This document shows positions 55,432 through 63,803 of a DNA stretch of 64,000 bases, piece by piece. Location of the stretch: the NCBI RefSeq assembly GCF_028553745.1, contig NZ_CP067129.1, positions 912,501-976,500 on the forward strand, read 5' to 3'. A program made the translations under genes and the position numbers. The notes beneath the pieces were generated by a model. It saw nothing but the letters and a program-made list of their open reading frames with translations, was not told the DNA's origin and searched no databases. Every line of letters begins with the position of its first letter. Position 1 is the stretch's first letter. This DNA is from Paracoccus seriniphilus (GTDB taxonomy: Bacteria; Pseudomonadota; Alphaproteobacteria; Rhodobacterales; Rhodobacteraceae).

Positions 55432-55779
55432 ATGGCCGAAGGGCCCCGGAATGGCGAGGGCAGGGATGCAGATGCAGCCCGCTTGCGCGATCTGGAGGAA
55501 CGGCTGTCCAGGGCGACCCCCGGACCTGAGGCCAGTGGGCCGATGGCAGGCTATGACAAGGGGCATCTTGCCTGGCGCATGGTCACCGAGATGGTCGCAG
55601 GCATCCTGATGGGCTGCGGCATCGGATACGGATTGGATTATCTGTTCGGCACGAAGCCGTTCCTGATGATCCTGTTTATATTTCTGGGCTTCGCGGCCGG
55701 CATCAAGACGATGATGCGCACCGCGTCCGAGCTTGACACCAAACCCGGCAATGCGCCGGAGACCGATGAGAGGGATTGA
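55432..55779 (+). CDS. atpI: ATP synthase accessory protein AtpI
   Basis: A 115-residue membrane protein, the AtpI/ATPase_gene1 type found first in alphaproteobacterial F0 operons. It has an acidic soluble N-terminus and two hydrophobic helices ([25 protein letters not shown] and [19 protein letters not shown]). AtpI helps assemble the c-ring in other bacteria. It begins at ATG 55432 and runs directly into atpB, which has its ribosome-binding site inside the atpI end. Confidence 0.87.
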   Translation: MAEGPRNGEGRDADAARLRDLEERLSRATPGPEASGPMAGYDKGHLAWRMVTEMVAGILMGCGIGYGLDYLFGTKPFLMILFIFLGFAAGIKTMMRTASELDTKPGNAPETDERD

Positions 55780-55781
55780 TC

Positions 55782-56537
55782 GTGGCGACCGAAGCGCATG
55801 GTGAAGCAACCGGCCTGACCTTCCACCCGATGGATCAGTTCATCGTCAAGCCGTTGTTTGGCGACGGACCCGTTCACTGGTATACCCCGACCAATGTCAC
55901 CCTGTGGATGGCCGTGGTCGCACTGGGCATCATTGGTCTGCTGGTTCTGGGGACGCGCGGTCGCGCCATTGTTCCCAGCCGCTCGCAGTCGATTGCCGAG
56001 CTGGCCTATGGCATGGTTCACAAGATGATCGAGGATATCGCAGGCAAGGAAGGCCTGAAGTATTTCCCCTATATCATGACGCTGTTCATGTTCATCGTCT
56101 TCTCGAACTTTGCCGGTCTGCTGCCCAAGGCATTCACCGTGACCTCGCATATCGCCGTGACCGGTGTTCTGGCATTCGCCGTCTTCTTTACCGTGACGGC
56201 CATCGGCTTCATGAAGAACGGGGCGCATTTCCTGGACCTGTTCTGGGTGCGTTCGGCACCGCTGGCGATCCGCCCGGTCCTGGCCGTGATCGAAGTGATT
56301 TCCTACTTCGTCCGTCCGGTCAGCCACTCCATTCGTCTTGCAGGCAACATGATTGCCGGGCACGCCGTCATCAAGGTTTTCGCGGGCTTTGCCGCCATCG
56401 CAGCCGTGGCCCCGGTTTCGATCATCGCTGTTGTCGGCATGTATGCCTTTGAAATCCTCGTGGCCTTCATCCAGGCGTATGTCTTCACGATCCTGACCTG
56501 CGTTTACCTGAAGGACGCGCTGCATCCGTCGCACTGA
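55782..56537 (+). CDS. atpB: F0F1 ATP synthase subunit a
   Basis: Stator channel subunit carrying protons to the c-ring. The 251-residue product starts at GTG 55782 after GAGAGGG. It has five to six hydrophobic helices and the essential arginine R185 in [10 protein letters not shown], which faces the c-ring carboxylate. [21 protein letters not shown] is the typical second helix. It lies in atpI-atpB-atpE-atpF'-atpF; the F1 genes are elsewhere, as is normal in this group. Confidence 0.96.
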   Translation: MATEAHGEATGLTFHPMDQFIVKPLFGDGPVHWYTPTNVTLWMAVVALGIIGLLVLGTRGRAIVPSRSQSIAELAYGMVHKMIEDIAGKEGLKYFPYIMTLFMFIVFSNFAGLLPKAFTVTSHIAVTGVLAFAVFFTVTAIGFMKNGAHFLDLFWVRSAPLAIRPVLAVIEVISYFVRPVSHSIRLAGNMIAGHAVIKVFAGFAAIAAVAPVSIIAVVGMYAFEILVAFIQAYVFTILTCVYLKDALHPSH

Positions 56538-56558
56538 TCGCGGCGGCAGCCTTTCCAC

Positions 56559-56580
56559 GGCCTTGCCCACGGGCGGGGCC
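56559..56580 (+). promoter_or_regulatory. Stem-loop between atpB and atpE
   Basis: GGCCTTGCC pairs with GGCGGGGCC through nine base pairs (two G-T) around a CACG loop, 47 bases before atpE. There is no T-run. The E. coli atpE leader is known to raise translation of the c subunit, needed in many copies; a comparable role is possible here. Confidence 0.4.
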
Positions 56581-56627
56581 TGACCATCAACCAGAATTTA
56601 CAACTTCCAACCGCAAGGAGTATCATC

Positions 56628-56864
56628 ATGGAAGGCAATATCGGAGAACTGGGCCAGTACATCGGCGTCGGCCTGACCGCTATCGGCATGGGCGGAGCAG
56701 CAATCGGTGTGGGCAACGTTGCCGGCAACTTCCTCTCGGGCGCCCTGCGCAATCCTTCGGCCGCAGCCGGCCAGACCGCTACGCTGTTCATCGGCATGGC
56801 CTTCGCGGAAGCTCTGGGGATCTTCTCGTTCCTGGTCGCGCTTCTGCTGATGTTCGCGGTCTGA
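56628..56864 (+). CDS. atpE: F0F1 ATP synthase subunit c
   Basis: Forms the rotating ring of F0. The 78-residue product is two helices joined by a polar loop with RNP at 41-43. The proton-binding carboxylate is E61 in FAEALGIF. There is no residue pattern for Na+ binding. AAGGAG lies close before the ATG, a stronger site than those of its neighbours, consistent with high expression. Hairpins flank the gene on both sides. Confidence 0.96.
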   Translation: MEGNIGELGQYIGVGLTAIGMGGAAIGVGNVAGNFLSGALRNPSAAAGQTATLFIGMAFAEALGIFSFLVALLLMFAV

Positions 56865-56884
56865 TCCTTCGCCATCCTTGCGGC

Positions 56885-56908
56885 GGGGTGGGGGAATTTC
56901 CCCGCCCC
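56885..56908 (+). other. Stem-loop just after atpE
   Basis: GGGGTGGGG pairs with CCCCGCCCC (one T-G pair) around a GAATTT loop, 20 bases past the atpE stop. It is followed only by TTC, so full termination is unlikely; it may stabilise the atpE end of the message or cause partial termination. Confidence 0.5.
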
Positions 56909-56938
56909 TTCGTGACCTGATAGGCCAAGGGGTAGGAA

Positions 56939-57568
56939 ATGTTCAGCCTGTTGCAAGAGGCCGCCACGCACGCGGCCGAACACACCGAAGACGCTGCCGC
57001 GGCTGTGGCGCAGCACGGCGATGCCGCTGCGCATGGTGCCGACGCGGCCGGCCACGCTGCCGAAGCCAGCACCGGTCTTCCGCAGCTCGATCTCAGCAGC
57101 TTCCCGAACCAGATCTTCTGGCTCGTGGTGACGATCCTGGTGCTTTACTGGGTGCTGTCCAAGATTGCGTTGCCCCGGATCGCCGCGGTCATCTCGGACC
57201 GGCAGGGGGCCATTACCGGCGACCTGATGGCTGCCGAGGAATTCAAACAAAAGGCCAAGGACGCCGAAGCTGCCTATGACAAGGCGCTGGCGGATGCCCG
57301 GTCCGAAGCTCAGAAGATTGTCGCCGCCAACCGCGCCGACATTCAGGCCGAGCTGGACAAGGCAATTGCCAAGGCTGATGCCGAGATTGCTGCCCGCACG
57401 GCGGAATCCGAAAAGCGTCTGGCCGAGATTCGTGAGTCCGCAGCTGCGGATGCCAGCACCGTTGCACGTGACGTGACGGCGGAACTGGTGCGCAGCTTTG
57501 GTGGTTCCGTGGATCAGGCTGCTGTCGATCAGGCAGTGGATCAGCGCATGAAAGGGGCCGTGCAATGA
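56939..57568 (+). CDS. atpG: F0F1 ATP synthase subunit b'
   Basis: One of two different b-type stator subunits of this group. The 209-residue product has an alanine/histidine-rich N-terminus (about 1-48), one TM helix about 58-77 ([17 protein letters not shown]), and a long charged coiled coil to about 190. The order atpE, b', b matches other alphaproteobacteria, where b' is also called AtpX or AtpF2. Its end overlaps atpF by four bases, so the stator partners are co-translated. Confidence 0.9.
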   Translation: MFSLLQEAATHAAEHTEDAAAAVAQHGDAAAHGADAAGHAAEASTGLPQLDLSSFPNQIFWLVVTILVLYWVLSKIALPRIAAVISDRQGAITGDLMAAEEFKQKAKDAEAAYDKALADARSEAQKIVAANRADIQAELDKAIAKADAEIAARTAESEKRLAEIRESAAADASTVARDVTAELVRSFGGSVDQAAVDQAVDQRMKGAVQ

Positions 57569-58125
57569 AACGTTTTGCAACGATCGCCATCGCATCGCTG
57601 ATGGCCGGCCCGGCCGCTGCGGCCAGCGGTCCGTTCTTTTCGCTGCGCAACACCGATTTCATCGTGTTGGTGTCCTTCCTCGTCTTCGTGGGCGTGCTGG
57701 TTTACTTCAAGGTGCCCGGACTGATCGGGTCGCTGCTGGACAAGCGCGCCCAGGGGATCCGTGCGGATCTGGACGAGGCACGCCGCCTGCGTGAGGAAGC
57801 GCAAGAGATCTATGCCAATTACGAGCGCCGCCAGCGCGACGTTCAGGCTCAGGCAGATCAGATCGTGGCCAATGCGAAGCGTGAAGCCGAGGCGCAGGCC
57901 GCAAAGGCACAGGCTGATCTGAAAACCTCGATCGAGCGTCGCCTGCAGGCAGCAGAAGATCAGATCGCCAGCGCCGAGAATGACGCTGTGCGTGCCGTTC
58001 GTGACAGCGCCGTGCAGACGGCGGTGTCGGCGGCCTCGGAACTGTTGGCTCAGCAGGTCAAGGCAGGCCAGCGTTCGGCCGGAATTGACGACGCCATCGA
58101 AGATGTGGCGCGTCGCCTCAACTAA
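57565..58125 (+). CDS. atpF: F0F1 ATP synthase subunit b
   Basis: Second b-type stator subunit, pairing with b' to hold F1. The 186-residue product has an N-terminal hydrophobic part: an apparent signal-like helix ([20 protein letters not shown]) and then a TM helix about 31-50 ([19 protein letters not shown]), followed by a long charged coiled coil. The extra N-terminal hydrophobic stretch suggests a cleaved signal or an extended membrane domain. The last gene of the F0 operon, followed by a strong terminator. Confidence 0.93.
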   Translation: MKRFATIAIASLMAGPAAAASGPFFSLRNTDFIVLVSFLVFVGVLVYFKVPGLIGSLLDKRAQGIRADLDEARRLREEAQEIYANYERRQRDVQAQADQIVANAKREAEAQAAKAQADLKTSIERRLQAAEDQIASAENDAVRAVRDSAVQTAVSAASELLAQQVKAGQRSAGIDDAIEDVARRLN

Positions 58126-58174
58126 GACATTGCGGCTGCTTTTGCCGTTTTGAAAAGTGACGAGGGACAATGAT

Positions 58175-58204
58175 ACCCCCGGCCCGAAGGCCGGGGGTTC
58201 TTTC
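58175..58204 (+). terminator. Intrinsic terminator of the F0 operon
   Basis: A perfect ten-pair stem ACCCCCGGCC/GGCCGGGGGT closes a CGAA tetraloop and is followed by TCTTTCGTT. It lies 50 bases past the atpF stop codon. Confidence 0.88.
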
Positions 58205-58459
58205 GTTCGTCAATATCGTCTGCTCTGACGTTCGAAAGATCACGGACGGAACTCTGTTGCCGTGGTGGTCTGGCTCTCTGGCAGTAGAGGTGAACAGGCC
58301 ACACATGATTGCCGACCGTCGGGGACAGTCGCGGCGAGCCCTGTCGCGCAGTAACTAGATGTGCGGATAAGTCGCAGATTTCCAGCAAAAATTTGACCAT
58401 TTGATCAATAAACGTGACGTCATGCTGGCACAACTGCAGGTTGTGTCATTGATGCAACG
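58205..58459. other. Unassigned stretch between the F0 terminator and the ompA-like terminator
   Basis: No credible reading frame, tRNA or strong promoter is seen in these 255 bases. Both flanking genes end here, so the region lies between two terminators and would be silent unless it carries a small RNA. A TTGACC...GATCAA stretch at 58393-58408 is the only notable word. Confidence 0.3.
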
Positions 58460-58488
58460 AAAAACGGAGCCGGTCAATCCCGGCTCCG
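58460..58488 (-). terminator. Intrinsic terminator of the OmpA-like gene
   Basis: On the minus strand CGGAGCCGG pairs with CCGGCTCCG around a six-base loop and is followed by TTTTT (complement of 58460-58464). It lies 24 bases past the stop of the OmpA-like gene. Confidence 0.88.
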
Positions 58489-58512
58489 AAGGGGTCTGCA
58501 ATCGCAGTCCGA

Positions 58513-59175
58513 TCAGCTGTTGGGACGGATCAGGATTTCCACGCGGCGGTTCTGCGCGCGCCCCTGTTCGGTCGCATTGGAGGCAACCGGCTGATCCTCG
58601 CCACGGCCGACGGCAACGATGCGGCTGCCTGCAACACCACCGGCGGTCAGGATGCCGGCGACGGATTGCGCACGGCGTTGCGACAGATCCATGTTGTAAG
58701 AGGCGCTGCCGGTGTTGTCGGTATGGCCGACGACCTCGACGCGGCTGTTGGGATATTCGTTCAGGTTACGCGCGACCGCATAGAGATCGTTTTGCGCAAT
58801 GCCCGAGACCGCAGCCGAATCGGTCGAGAACAGAATCCCTTCGGGCAGCACGACTTGCAGATACGAGCCGTGATTCACGATCTGGACATTGGGGTTCTGG
58901 ACGGCCTGTTCCAGCGCCGCCGCCTGACGGTCAAGGATGTTTCCGGCAATCGCCCCGGCTGCCGCGCCAAGGATGGCGCCTTTTACGGCGTCCTTGCCCT
59001 GACCGTTCTTGTCGCTGTCGCGGGTTCCCCCCAGAACGGCACCGATTGCGGCGCCTGCAAGGGCCCCTTGCTGGGCCTTGTTCATATTGCCCAGCCCGGT
59101 CGCGGCGGGATCGGTGCATGCCCCGAGGGCCGTCAGGGCGGTGGCGCCGAGGATGGTCGTGATTTTCAGGTTCAT
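58513..59175 (-). CDS. OmpA-family lipoprotein with a glycine-zipper domain
   Basis: A 220-residue outer-membrane lipoprotein. The signal peptide ends in the lipobox ALGAC with the acylated cysteine near residue 20. A glycine-zipper segment follows (about 33-80, QQGALAGAAIGAVLGGT and GAILGAAAGAIAG). The OmpA C-terminal domain (about 105-218) includes the peptidoglycan-binding VVGHTDNTGSASYNMDLSQRRAQSV and ends RRVEILIRP. It tethers the outer membrane to peptidoglycan. The longer open frame upstream has no signal peptide, so ATG 59175 is used. Confidence 0.93.
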   Translation of the reverse strand: MNLKITTILGATALTALGACTDPAATGLGNMNKAQQGALAGAAIGAVLGGTRDSDKNGQGKDAVKGAILGAAAGAIAGNILDRQAAALEQAVQNPNVQIVNHGSYLQVVLPEGILFSTDSAAVSGIAQNDLYAVARNLNEYPNSRVEVVGHTDNTGSASYNMDLSQRRAQSVAGILTAGGVAGSRIVAVGRGEDQPVASNATEQGRAQNRRVEILIRPNS

Positions 59176-59382
59176 GTCTCTGTGATCCCTGTTCCTGTTG
59201 ACTGTTTCCGATGGCGCTTCCGGCAAGCTGCTTGGACCGGCCGCGACATGCTGCCCGGTTAACCTGTCGCAGTTGTCGGCGGAATGGAAGCGGGGTCGAG
59301 GGGCAGGGCGATGACGTTTCCGCGTGCATCGGCAGTATTTTGCGCGCTTGCATTGCCGCGTGGCTGCGTTCAAAACGCGGCC

Positions 59383-60045
59383 ATGGCCCAATCCCGTCGC
59401 ATCCCCCCCGCCTTGCCCTTTTCCGATCAGGTCGCGATCTTCGAGCGGCTGCAGGCTCATGATCCCTCGCCAAAGACCGAGCTGAACTATACCAACCCCT
59501 ATACGCTGGTGGTGGCGGTGGCCCTGTCGGCGCAGGCGACGGATGTCGGCGTGAACAAGGCCACGGCCGAGCTGTTCAAGGTCGCCGATACGCCGCAGAA
59601 GATGCTGGATCTGGGGCTGGAGCGGCTGACCGACCACATCAAGACCATCGGGTTGTTCCGGCAAAAGGCCAGGAATGTCATCGCGCTGTCGAAGATTCTG
59701 GTCGAGGAATACGATGGGCAGGTGCCCGACAGCCGCGCCGCGCTGGTCAGCTTGCCGGGGGTCGGGCGCAAGACGGCCAATGTCGTGCTGAATTGTGCCT
59801 TTGGCTATACGGCGCAGGCGGTGGATACGCATATCTTCCGGCTTGGCAACCGCACCCGGATCGCGCCCGGCCGTGATGTCGAAGAGGTCGAACATGCCAT
59901 CGAGGACAATGTTCCGGTCCGGTTTCAACAGAACGCCCATCACTGGCTGATCCTGCATGGACGCTATATCTGTCAGGCCCGCCGTCCCAGATGCGCGGTC
60001 TGTATCATCAACGACCTTTGCCCCTATGAGGAGAAAACCGCATGA
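59383..60045 (+). CDS. nth: Endonuclease III
   Basis: Bifunctional glycosylase/AP lyase that removes oxidised pyrimidines. From ATG 59383 the product has 220 residues. The helix-hairpin-helix LPGVGRKTANVVL holds the catalytic lysine K130; D148 is in AVDTHIFRLGNR. The [4Fe-4S] cysteines C197, C204, C207 and C213 are in the usual C-x6-C-x2-C-x5-C spacing. Its end overlaps the adenosine-kinase-like gene by four bases. A weak ribosome-binding site leaves the start somewhat open; ATG 59311 is an alternative. Confidence 0.95.
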   Translation: MAQSRRIPPALPFSDQVAIFERLQAHDPSPKTELNYTNPYTLVVAVALSAQATDVGVNKATAELFKVADTPQKMLDLGLERLTDHIKTIGLFRQKARNVIALSKILVEEYDGQVPDSRAALVSLPGVGRKTANVVLNCAFGYTAQAVDTHIFRLGNRTRIAPGRDVEEVEHAIEDNVPVRFQQNAHHWLILHGRYICQARRPRCAVCIINDLCPYEEKTA

Positions 60046-61052
60046 CCACGCCCTATGTGATCGGAATTGGCAACGCGGTCATGGATGTCATCTCGCCCGC
60101 CGATGATGCCCGTCTGCAGGCGCTTGGCGTGCAAAAGGGCATCATGCAACTGATCGAGCGTGAGCGTTCGGACTATCTGACCGCCGCGCAGGCCGAAGAT
60201 CAGGCCGTGAAGGCCAAACTGGTGCCCGGTGGCTCGGTCGCGAACACACTGGCCGGGATCGGGGCATTGGGTCTGAAAACGGCCTTTATCGGCCGCGTTG
60301 CCGATGACCCGCTGGGGCTGAGCTATGCCGAGCAGACCGAGGCCGCAGGCACCGTATTCGTGAACCCGCCGGTGATGGGGGGCGATCTGCCGACCTCGCG
60401 CAGCATCATTCTGGTCACGCCCGATGGCGAGCGTTCGATGAATACCTATCTGGGCATTTCCGCCGAGCTTGGCCCCGATGATGTGAACCCTTCGGTCTTT
60501 CAGGGTGCGGGCTGGCTGTTTCTGGAGGGCTATCTGTTCGACAAGCCCAAGGGCAAGGAGGCCTTTCTGAAGGCCGCGAAATCCTGTCACGAGGCCGGAG
60601 GCCAGGCAGGCATCGCGCTGAGTGACCCGTTCTGCGTCGATCGTCACCGCGAGGATTTTCGCCGGTTGGTCGCGGGGCCGATGGATTATGTGATCGGCAA
60701 TGTCCACGAATGGACCTCGCTTTATCAGACCGATGACCTCGAGGCGGCGCTGGCACAGGCGACGGCGGATTGCGGCACGGTGATCTGCACCCGCTCGGGC
60801 GAGGATGCGATCCTGGTGCGCAATGGCGAGCGGGTCAGCGCCCCGGTGCACAGGATCGTGCCGGTGGATGCGACGGGCGCGGGCGATCAATTCGCTGCGG
60901 GGCTGATCTATGGGCTGGCCACCGGCGTTCCGCTGGAGGTTGCGGGCCGCATGGGATGCATCGCCGCCGCCGAGGTGATCGGCCATGTCGGGCCGCGTCC
61001 CGAACGCGATCTGCGGGCGGATTTCCGCGCGGAGGGTCTGCTGGCGGACTGA
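60042..61052 (+). CDS. Adenosine kinase-like PfkB family kinase
   Basis: A 336-residue ribokinase-fold sugar or nucleoside kinase. The N-terminal block is VIGIGNAVMDVIS, with GGSVANTLAGIGALG (about 63-77), and the anion-hole motif VDATGAGDQFAAGLIYG near 272 carries the catalytic aspartate. Closest in build to bacterial adenosine kinases of this group, converting adenosine to AMP. The second PfkB kinase of this window after psuK. It overlaps nth by four bases. Confidence 0.87.
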   Translation: MTTPYVIGIGNAVMDVISPADDARLQALGVQKGIMQLIERERSDYLTAAQAEDQAVKAKLVPGGSVANTLAGIGALGLKTAFIGRVADDPLGLSYAEQTEAAGTVFVNPPVMGGDLPTSRSIILVTPDGERSMNTYLGISAELGPDDVNPSVFQGAGWLFLEGYLFDKPKGKEAFLKAAKSCHEAGGQAGIALSDPFCVDRHREDFRRLVAGPMDYVIGNVHEWTSLYQTDDLEAALAQATADCGTVICTRSGEDAILVRNGERVSAPVHRIVPVDATGAGDQFAAGLIYGLATGVPLEVAGRMGCIAAAEVIGHVGPRPERDLRADFRAEGLLAD

Positions 61053-61232
61053 TGTCGCCGGTCCGGGCCTGCGGGTTGAAATCGGGCGAAATCCCCGGAA
61101 ATCGCGCGTTTTGACGCCATGGCTGCGCGCTTCACGCTGTCTGGTGTCGGGGCGCGCGCCAGTGTTGATGCGTTGCGTGCAACGGTTCGGGCGTGTATTA
61201 CCGCCCGAAACTATGCAGGCAAGGACATGAAA

Positions 61233-62495
61233 ATGCGCAGGGTTGTTGTCACGGGACTGGGGATGGTCACACCGCTTGCCTCGGGCGTCGAAGCCACGTG
61301 GGAGCGTTTGCTGGCGGGCAAGTCGGGTGCCGGGCCGATCACACGCTTTGACCCCAAGGATGTGGTAACGAAATACGCTTGTGAAATTCCGGTGGGCGAT
61401 GGCAGCGACGGGACCTTCAATCCCGACGACTGGATGGCCCCCAAGGACCGGCGCAAGGTCGATGATTTCATCCTTTACGGCATGGCGGCGGCTGAACAGG
61501 CGGTGCGTGATGCCGATTGGAAACCCGAAGACGAAGAAGAGCGTCTGCGCACCGGCGTGATGATCGGGTCGGGGATTGGCGGGCTGACCTCGATTGCCGA
61601 GACGGCCGTGCTGATCAAGGAACGCGGGCCCAAGCGTGTCTCGCCGTTTTTCATTCCCGGTGCCCTGATCAACCTGGTCTCGGGTCAGGTGTCGATCCGC
61701 TATGGCTTCAAGGGGCCGAACCATGCGCCTGTGACGGCCTGTTCGACCGGTGCCCATGCCATTGGCGATGCGGCGCGGCTGATCATGCTGGGTGATGCCG
61801 ACGTGATGCTGGCCGGCGGTGCGGAATCGCCCATCAGCGAGATCGGTATTGCCGGTTTCAACGCCTGCAAGGCGCTGTCGACCAAGCGCGAGGACGATCC
61901 GCAGGCCGCCAGCCGCCCCTATGACGAGGACCGCGACGGTTTCGTCATGGGCGAGGGGGCCGGTGTCGTCGTTCTGGAAGAATATGAACATGCCAAGGCG
62001 CGCGGCGCCAAGATCTATGCCGAAGTGCTGGGTTACGGCCTGTCTGGCGATGCCTATCACATCACCGCTCCGGCAGAGGATGGCGATGGCGGCTATCGCG
62101 CCATGCAGGCGGCCCTGCGCTCGGCAGGGCTGGAGGCCGACAAGATCGATTACATCAACGCGCATGGCACCTCGACCATGGCCGATACGATCGAGCTTGG
62201 CGCGGTCGAGCGCCTGCTGGGGGACGCGGCCAAGAATGTGGTGATGTCCTCGACGAAATCCAGCATCGGGCATCTTCTGGGTGCCGCAGGTGCGGTCGAG
62301 GCGATCTTCTGCGTTCTGGCGATCCGCGACCAGATCTGCCCGCCGACCATCAATCTGGACAATCCGGCGGTCGAGCCGCAGCTTGATCTGGCAGCGAATG
62401 CGGCCGTGCGGCGCAAGGTTGATATCGCCCTGTCCAACAGCTTTGGCTTTGGCGGCACCAATGCAAGTTTGGTGCTTGGGAAGGTTGAGGGATGA
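61233..62495 (+). CDS. fabF: Beta-ketoacyl-ACP synthase II (FabF)
   Basis: Condensing enzyme that extends fatty acids, important for cis-vaccenate. From ATG 61233 (MRRVVVTGLGMVTPLASG) the product has 420 residues. The nucleophile is C170 in VTACSTGAHAIG; the two catalytic histidines are in INAHGTSTMADTIE and SSTKSSIGHLLGAAGAVE. AAGGA at 61221-61225 favours this ATG over one two codons upstream. acpP, which often precedes fabF, is not here. The stop overlaps mltG by four bases. Confidence 0.96.
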   Translation: MRRVVVTGLGMVTPLASGVEATWERLLAGKSGAGPITRFDPKDVVTKYACEIPVGDGSDGTFNPDDWMAPKDRRKVDDFILYGMAAAEQAVRDADWKPEDEEERLRTGVMIGSGIGGLTSIAETAVLIKERGPKRVSPFFIPGALINLVSGQVSIRYGFKGPNHAPVTACSTGAHAIGDAARLIMLGDADVMLAGGAESPISEIGIAGFNACKALSTKREDDPQAASRPYDEDRDGFVMGEGAGVVVLEEYEHAKARGAKIYAEVLGYGLSGDAYHITAPAEDGDGGYRAMQAALRSAGLEADKIDYINAHGTSTMADTIELGAVERLLGDAAKNVVMSSTKSSIGHLLGAAGAVEAIFCVLAIRDQICPPTINLDNPAVEPQLDLAANAAVRRKVDIALSNSFGFGGTNASLVLGKVEG

Positions 62496-63676
62496 TCTGG
62501 CGCAATATCGCCTCGAATTTCCTGACTTTGTCGATCGTGTTGCTGCTGGCCCTGGCTGGTGCGATCGCCTGGGGCAAACATCAGTTCAGCGGCCCCGGTC
62601 CCAGCAATATCGCCCAATGCGTCCAGATTGCGCCGGGGGCCAGCCTGAATGCGGTCAGCCAGCAGCTGGCCGCGCAGGGTGCGGTGTCCAGCGCCTATAT
62701 CTTTCGGGCCGGAGCGGATTATCTGGACAAGTCCCGCGACCTGAAATTCGGCAGCTATCTGATCGAGCCCAACGCCAGCATGAAGGACATCGTCGATGTC
62801 ATCACCGCTGGCGGGCCTTCGACCTGTGGCACGCAGGTGATCCTGCGCGTCGGGGTGCGCGCGAACAGCGTGCTGTTGCGCGACATGAACCCCGATACCG
62901 GAGCCTTCGAGGAAATCGCGCGTTTTGATCCGGCCTCTGGCGATGTGCCCGAGGTCATCGCGGCGGCACAGCAAAAGCCGGACGCGCGGCTGCGCATCAC
63001 CGTGGCCGAGGGCGTGACAAGCTGGCAGATTGCCGAGGCACTGAAGCAGGTTGATTTCCTGTCCGGAGAGATCAAGGGCGTCCCCGCCGAGGGCAGCCTG
63101 GCGCCTGACACCTATGAGGTGGAAAAGGGCAGTGAACGTGCCGCATTGCTGGCCGAAATGGCCAAGCGTCAATCGGCGATTCTGGCCAAGGCGTGGGAGG
63201 AACGCCCCTTCGGGCTGCCCTACAAGACACCCGAAGAGGCGCTGATCATGGCCTCGATTGTCGAGAAGGAAACCGGTGTCGCCGAAGAGCGCGCACAGGT
63301 TGCCAGCGTCTTTGTCAATCGGCTGGAGCAGGGGATGCGGCTGCAAACCGACCCGACCGTCATCTATGGCGTGACCGGGGGGCGCGGCGTGCTGGACCGT
63401 GGCCTGCGCCGGTCGGAACTGAATGCGACGACGCCCTATAACACCTATCGGATCGACGGCTTGCCGCCCACTCCCATCGCCAATCCGGGGCGCGAGGCCA
63501 TACAGGCCGCGCTGAACCCGGCGGATACGGATTACATCTTCTTCGTGGCCGATGGCAGCGGTGGCCATGCCTTTGCGCGCACGCTGGAAGAGCATAATGC
63601 GAATGTGGCGCGCTGGCGCGAAATCGAGTCCCAGCGCGGGCAGGCCGTCGACACTCCGGTGCAGGACGGCGGCTGA
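62492..63676 (+). CDS. mltG: Endolytic murein transglycosylase MltG
   Basis: Membrane-bound lytic transglycosylase (YceG) that cuts nascent glycan strands. The 394-residue product has an N-terminal helix (about 5-28, NFLTLSIVLLLALAGAIAWG), a periplasmic LysM-like region, and the YceG domain with the catalytic glutamate in MASIVEKETGV near 257, then RLEQGMRLQTDPTVIYG and YNTYRIDGLPPTPIANPG. The fabF-mltG link is common in proteobacteria. A terminator follows. Confidence 0.95.
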   Translation: MIWRNIASNFLTLSIVLLLALAGAIAWGKHQFSGPGPSNIAQCVQIAPGASLNAVSQQLAAQGAVSSAYIFRAGADYLDKSRDLKFGSYLIEPNASMKDIVDVITAGGPSTCGTQVILRVGVRANSVLLRDMNPDTGAFEEIARFDPASGDVPEVIAAAQQKPDARLRITVAEGVTSWQIAEALKQVDFLSGEIKGVPAEGSLAPDTYEVEKGSERAALLAEMAKRQSAILAKAWEERPFGLPYKTPEEALIMASIVEKETGVAEERAQVASVFVNRLEQGMRLQTDPTVIYGVTGGRGVLDRGLRRSELNATTPYNTYRIDGLPPTPIANPGREAIQAALNPADTDYIFFVADGSGGHAFARTLEEHNANVARWREIESQRGQAVDTPVQDGG

Positions 63677-63709
63677 GTCGCATCCGATCTTCGCATAGGG
63701 TTTGACAAT

Positions 63710-63753
63710 GCCCGTTCCTCGCCGCAGGCTTTGCGGCAAGGGGCGGGCTTTTT
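63710..63753 (+). terminator. Intrinsic terminator of fabF-mltG
   Basis: A two-part stem (GCCCGTTCCT with AGGGGCGGGC, then GCCGCA with TGCGGC) closes a five-base loop, followed by TTTTT at 63749-63753. It lies 34 bases past the mltG stop. Confidence 0.88.
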
Positions 63754-63803
63754 CAATGGCGTAGGCTGCGCCGGCCCGGGCCTCTGATACAGGAGGATTC
63801 GCG

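Noticed and set aside
58393..58408. FNR/Anr-like box TTGACCATTTGATCAA
   Set aside because: The half-sites are six bases apart instead of four, the left half is imperfect (TTGAC), and no gene starts downstream within reach.
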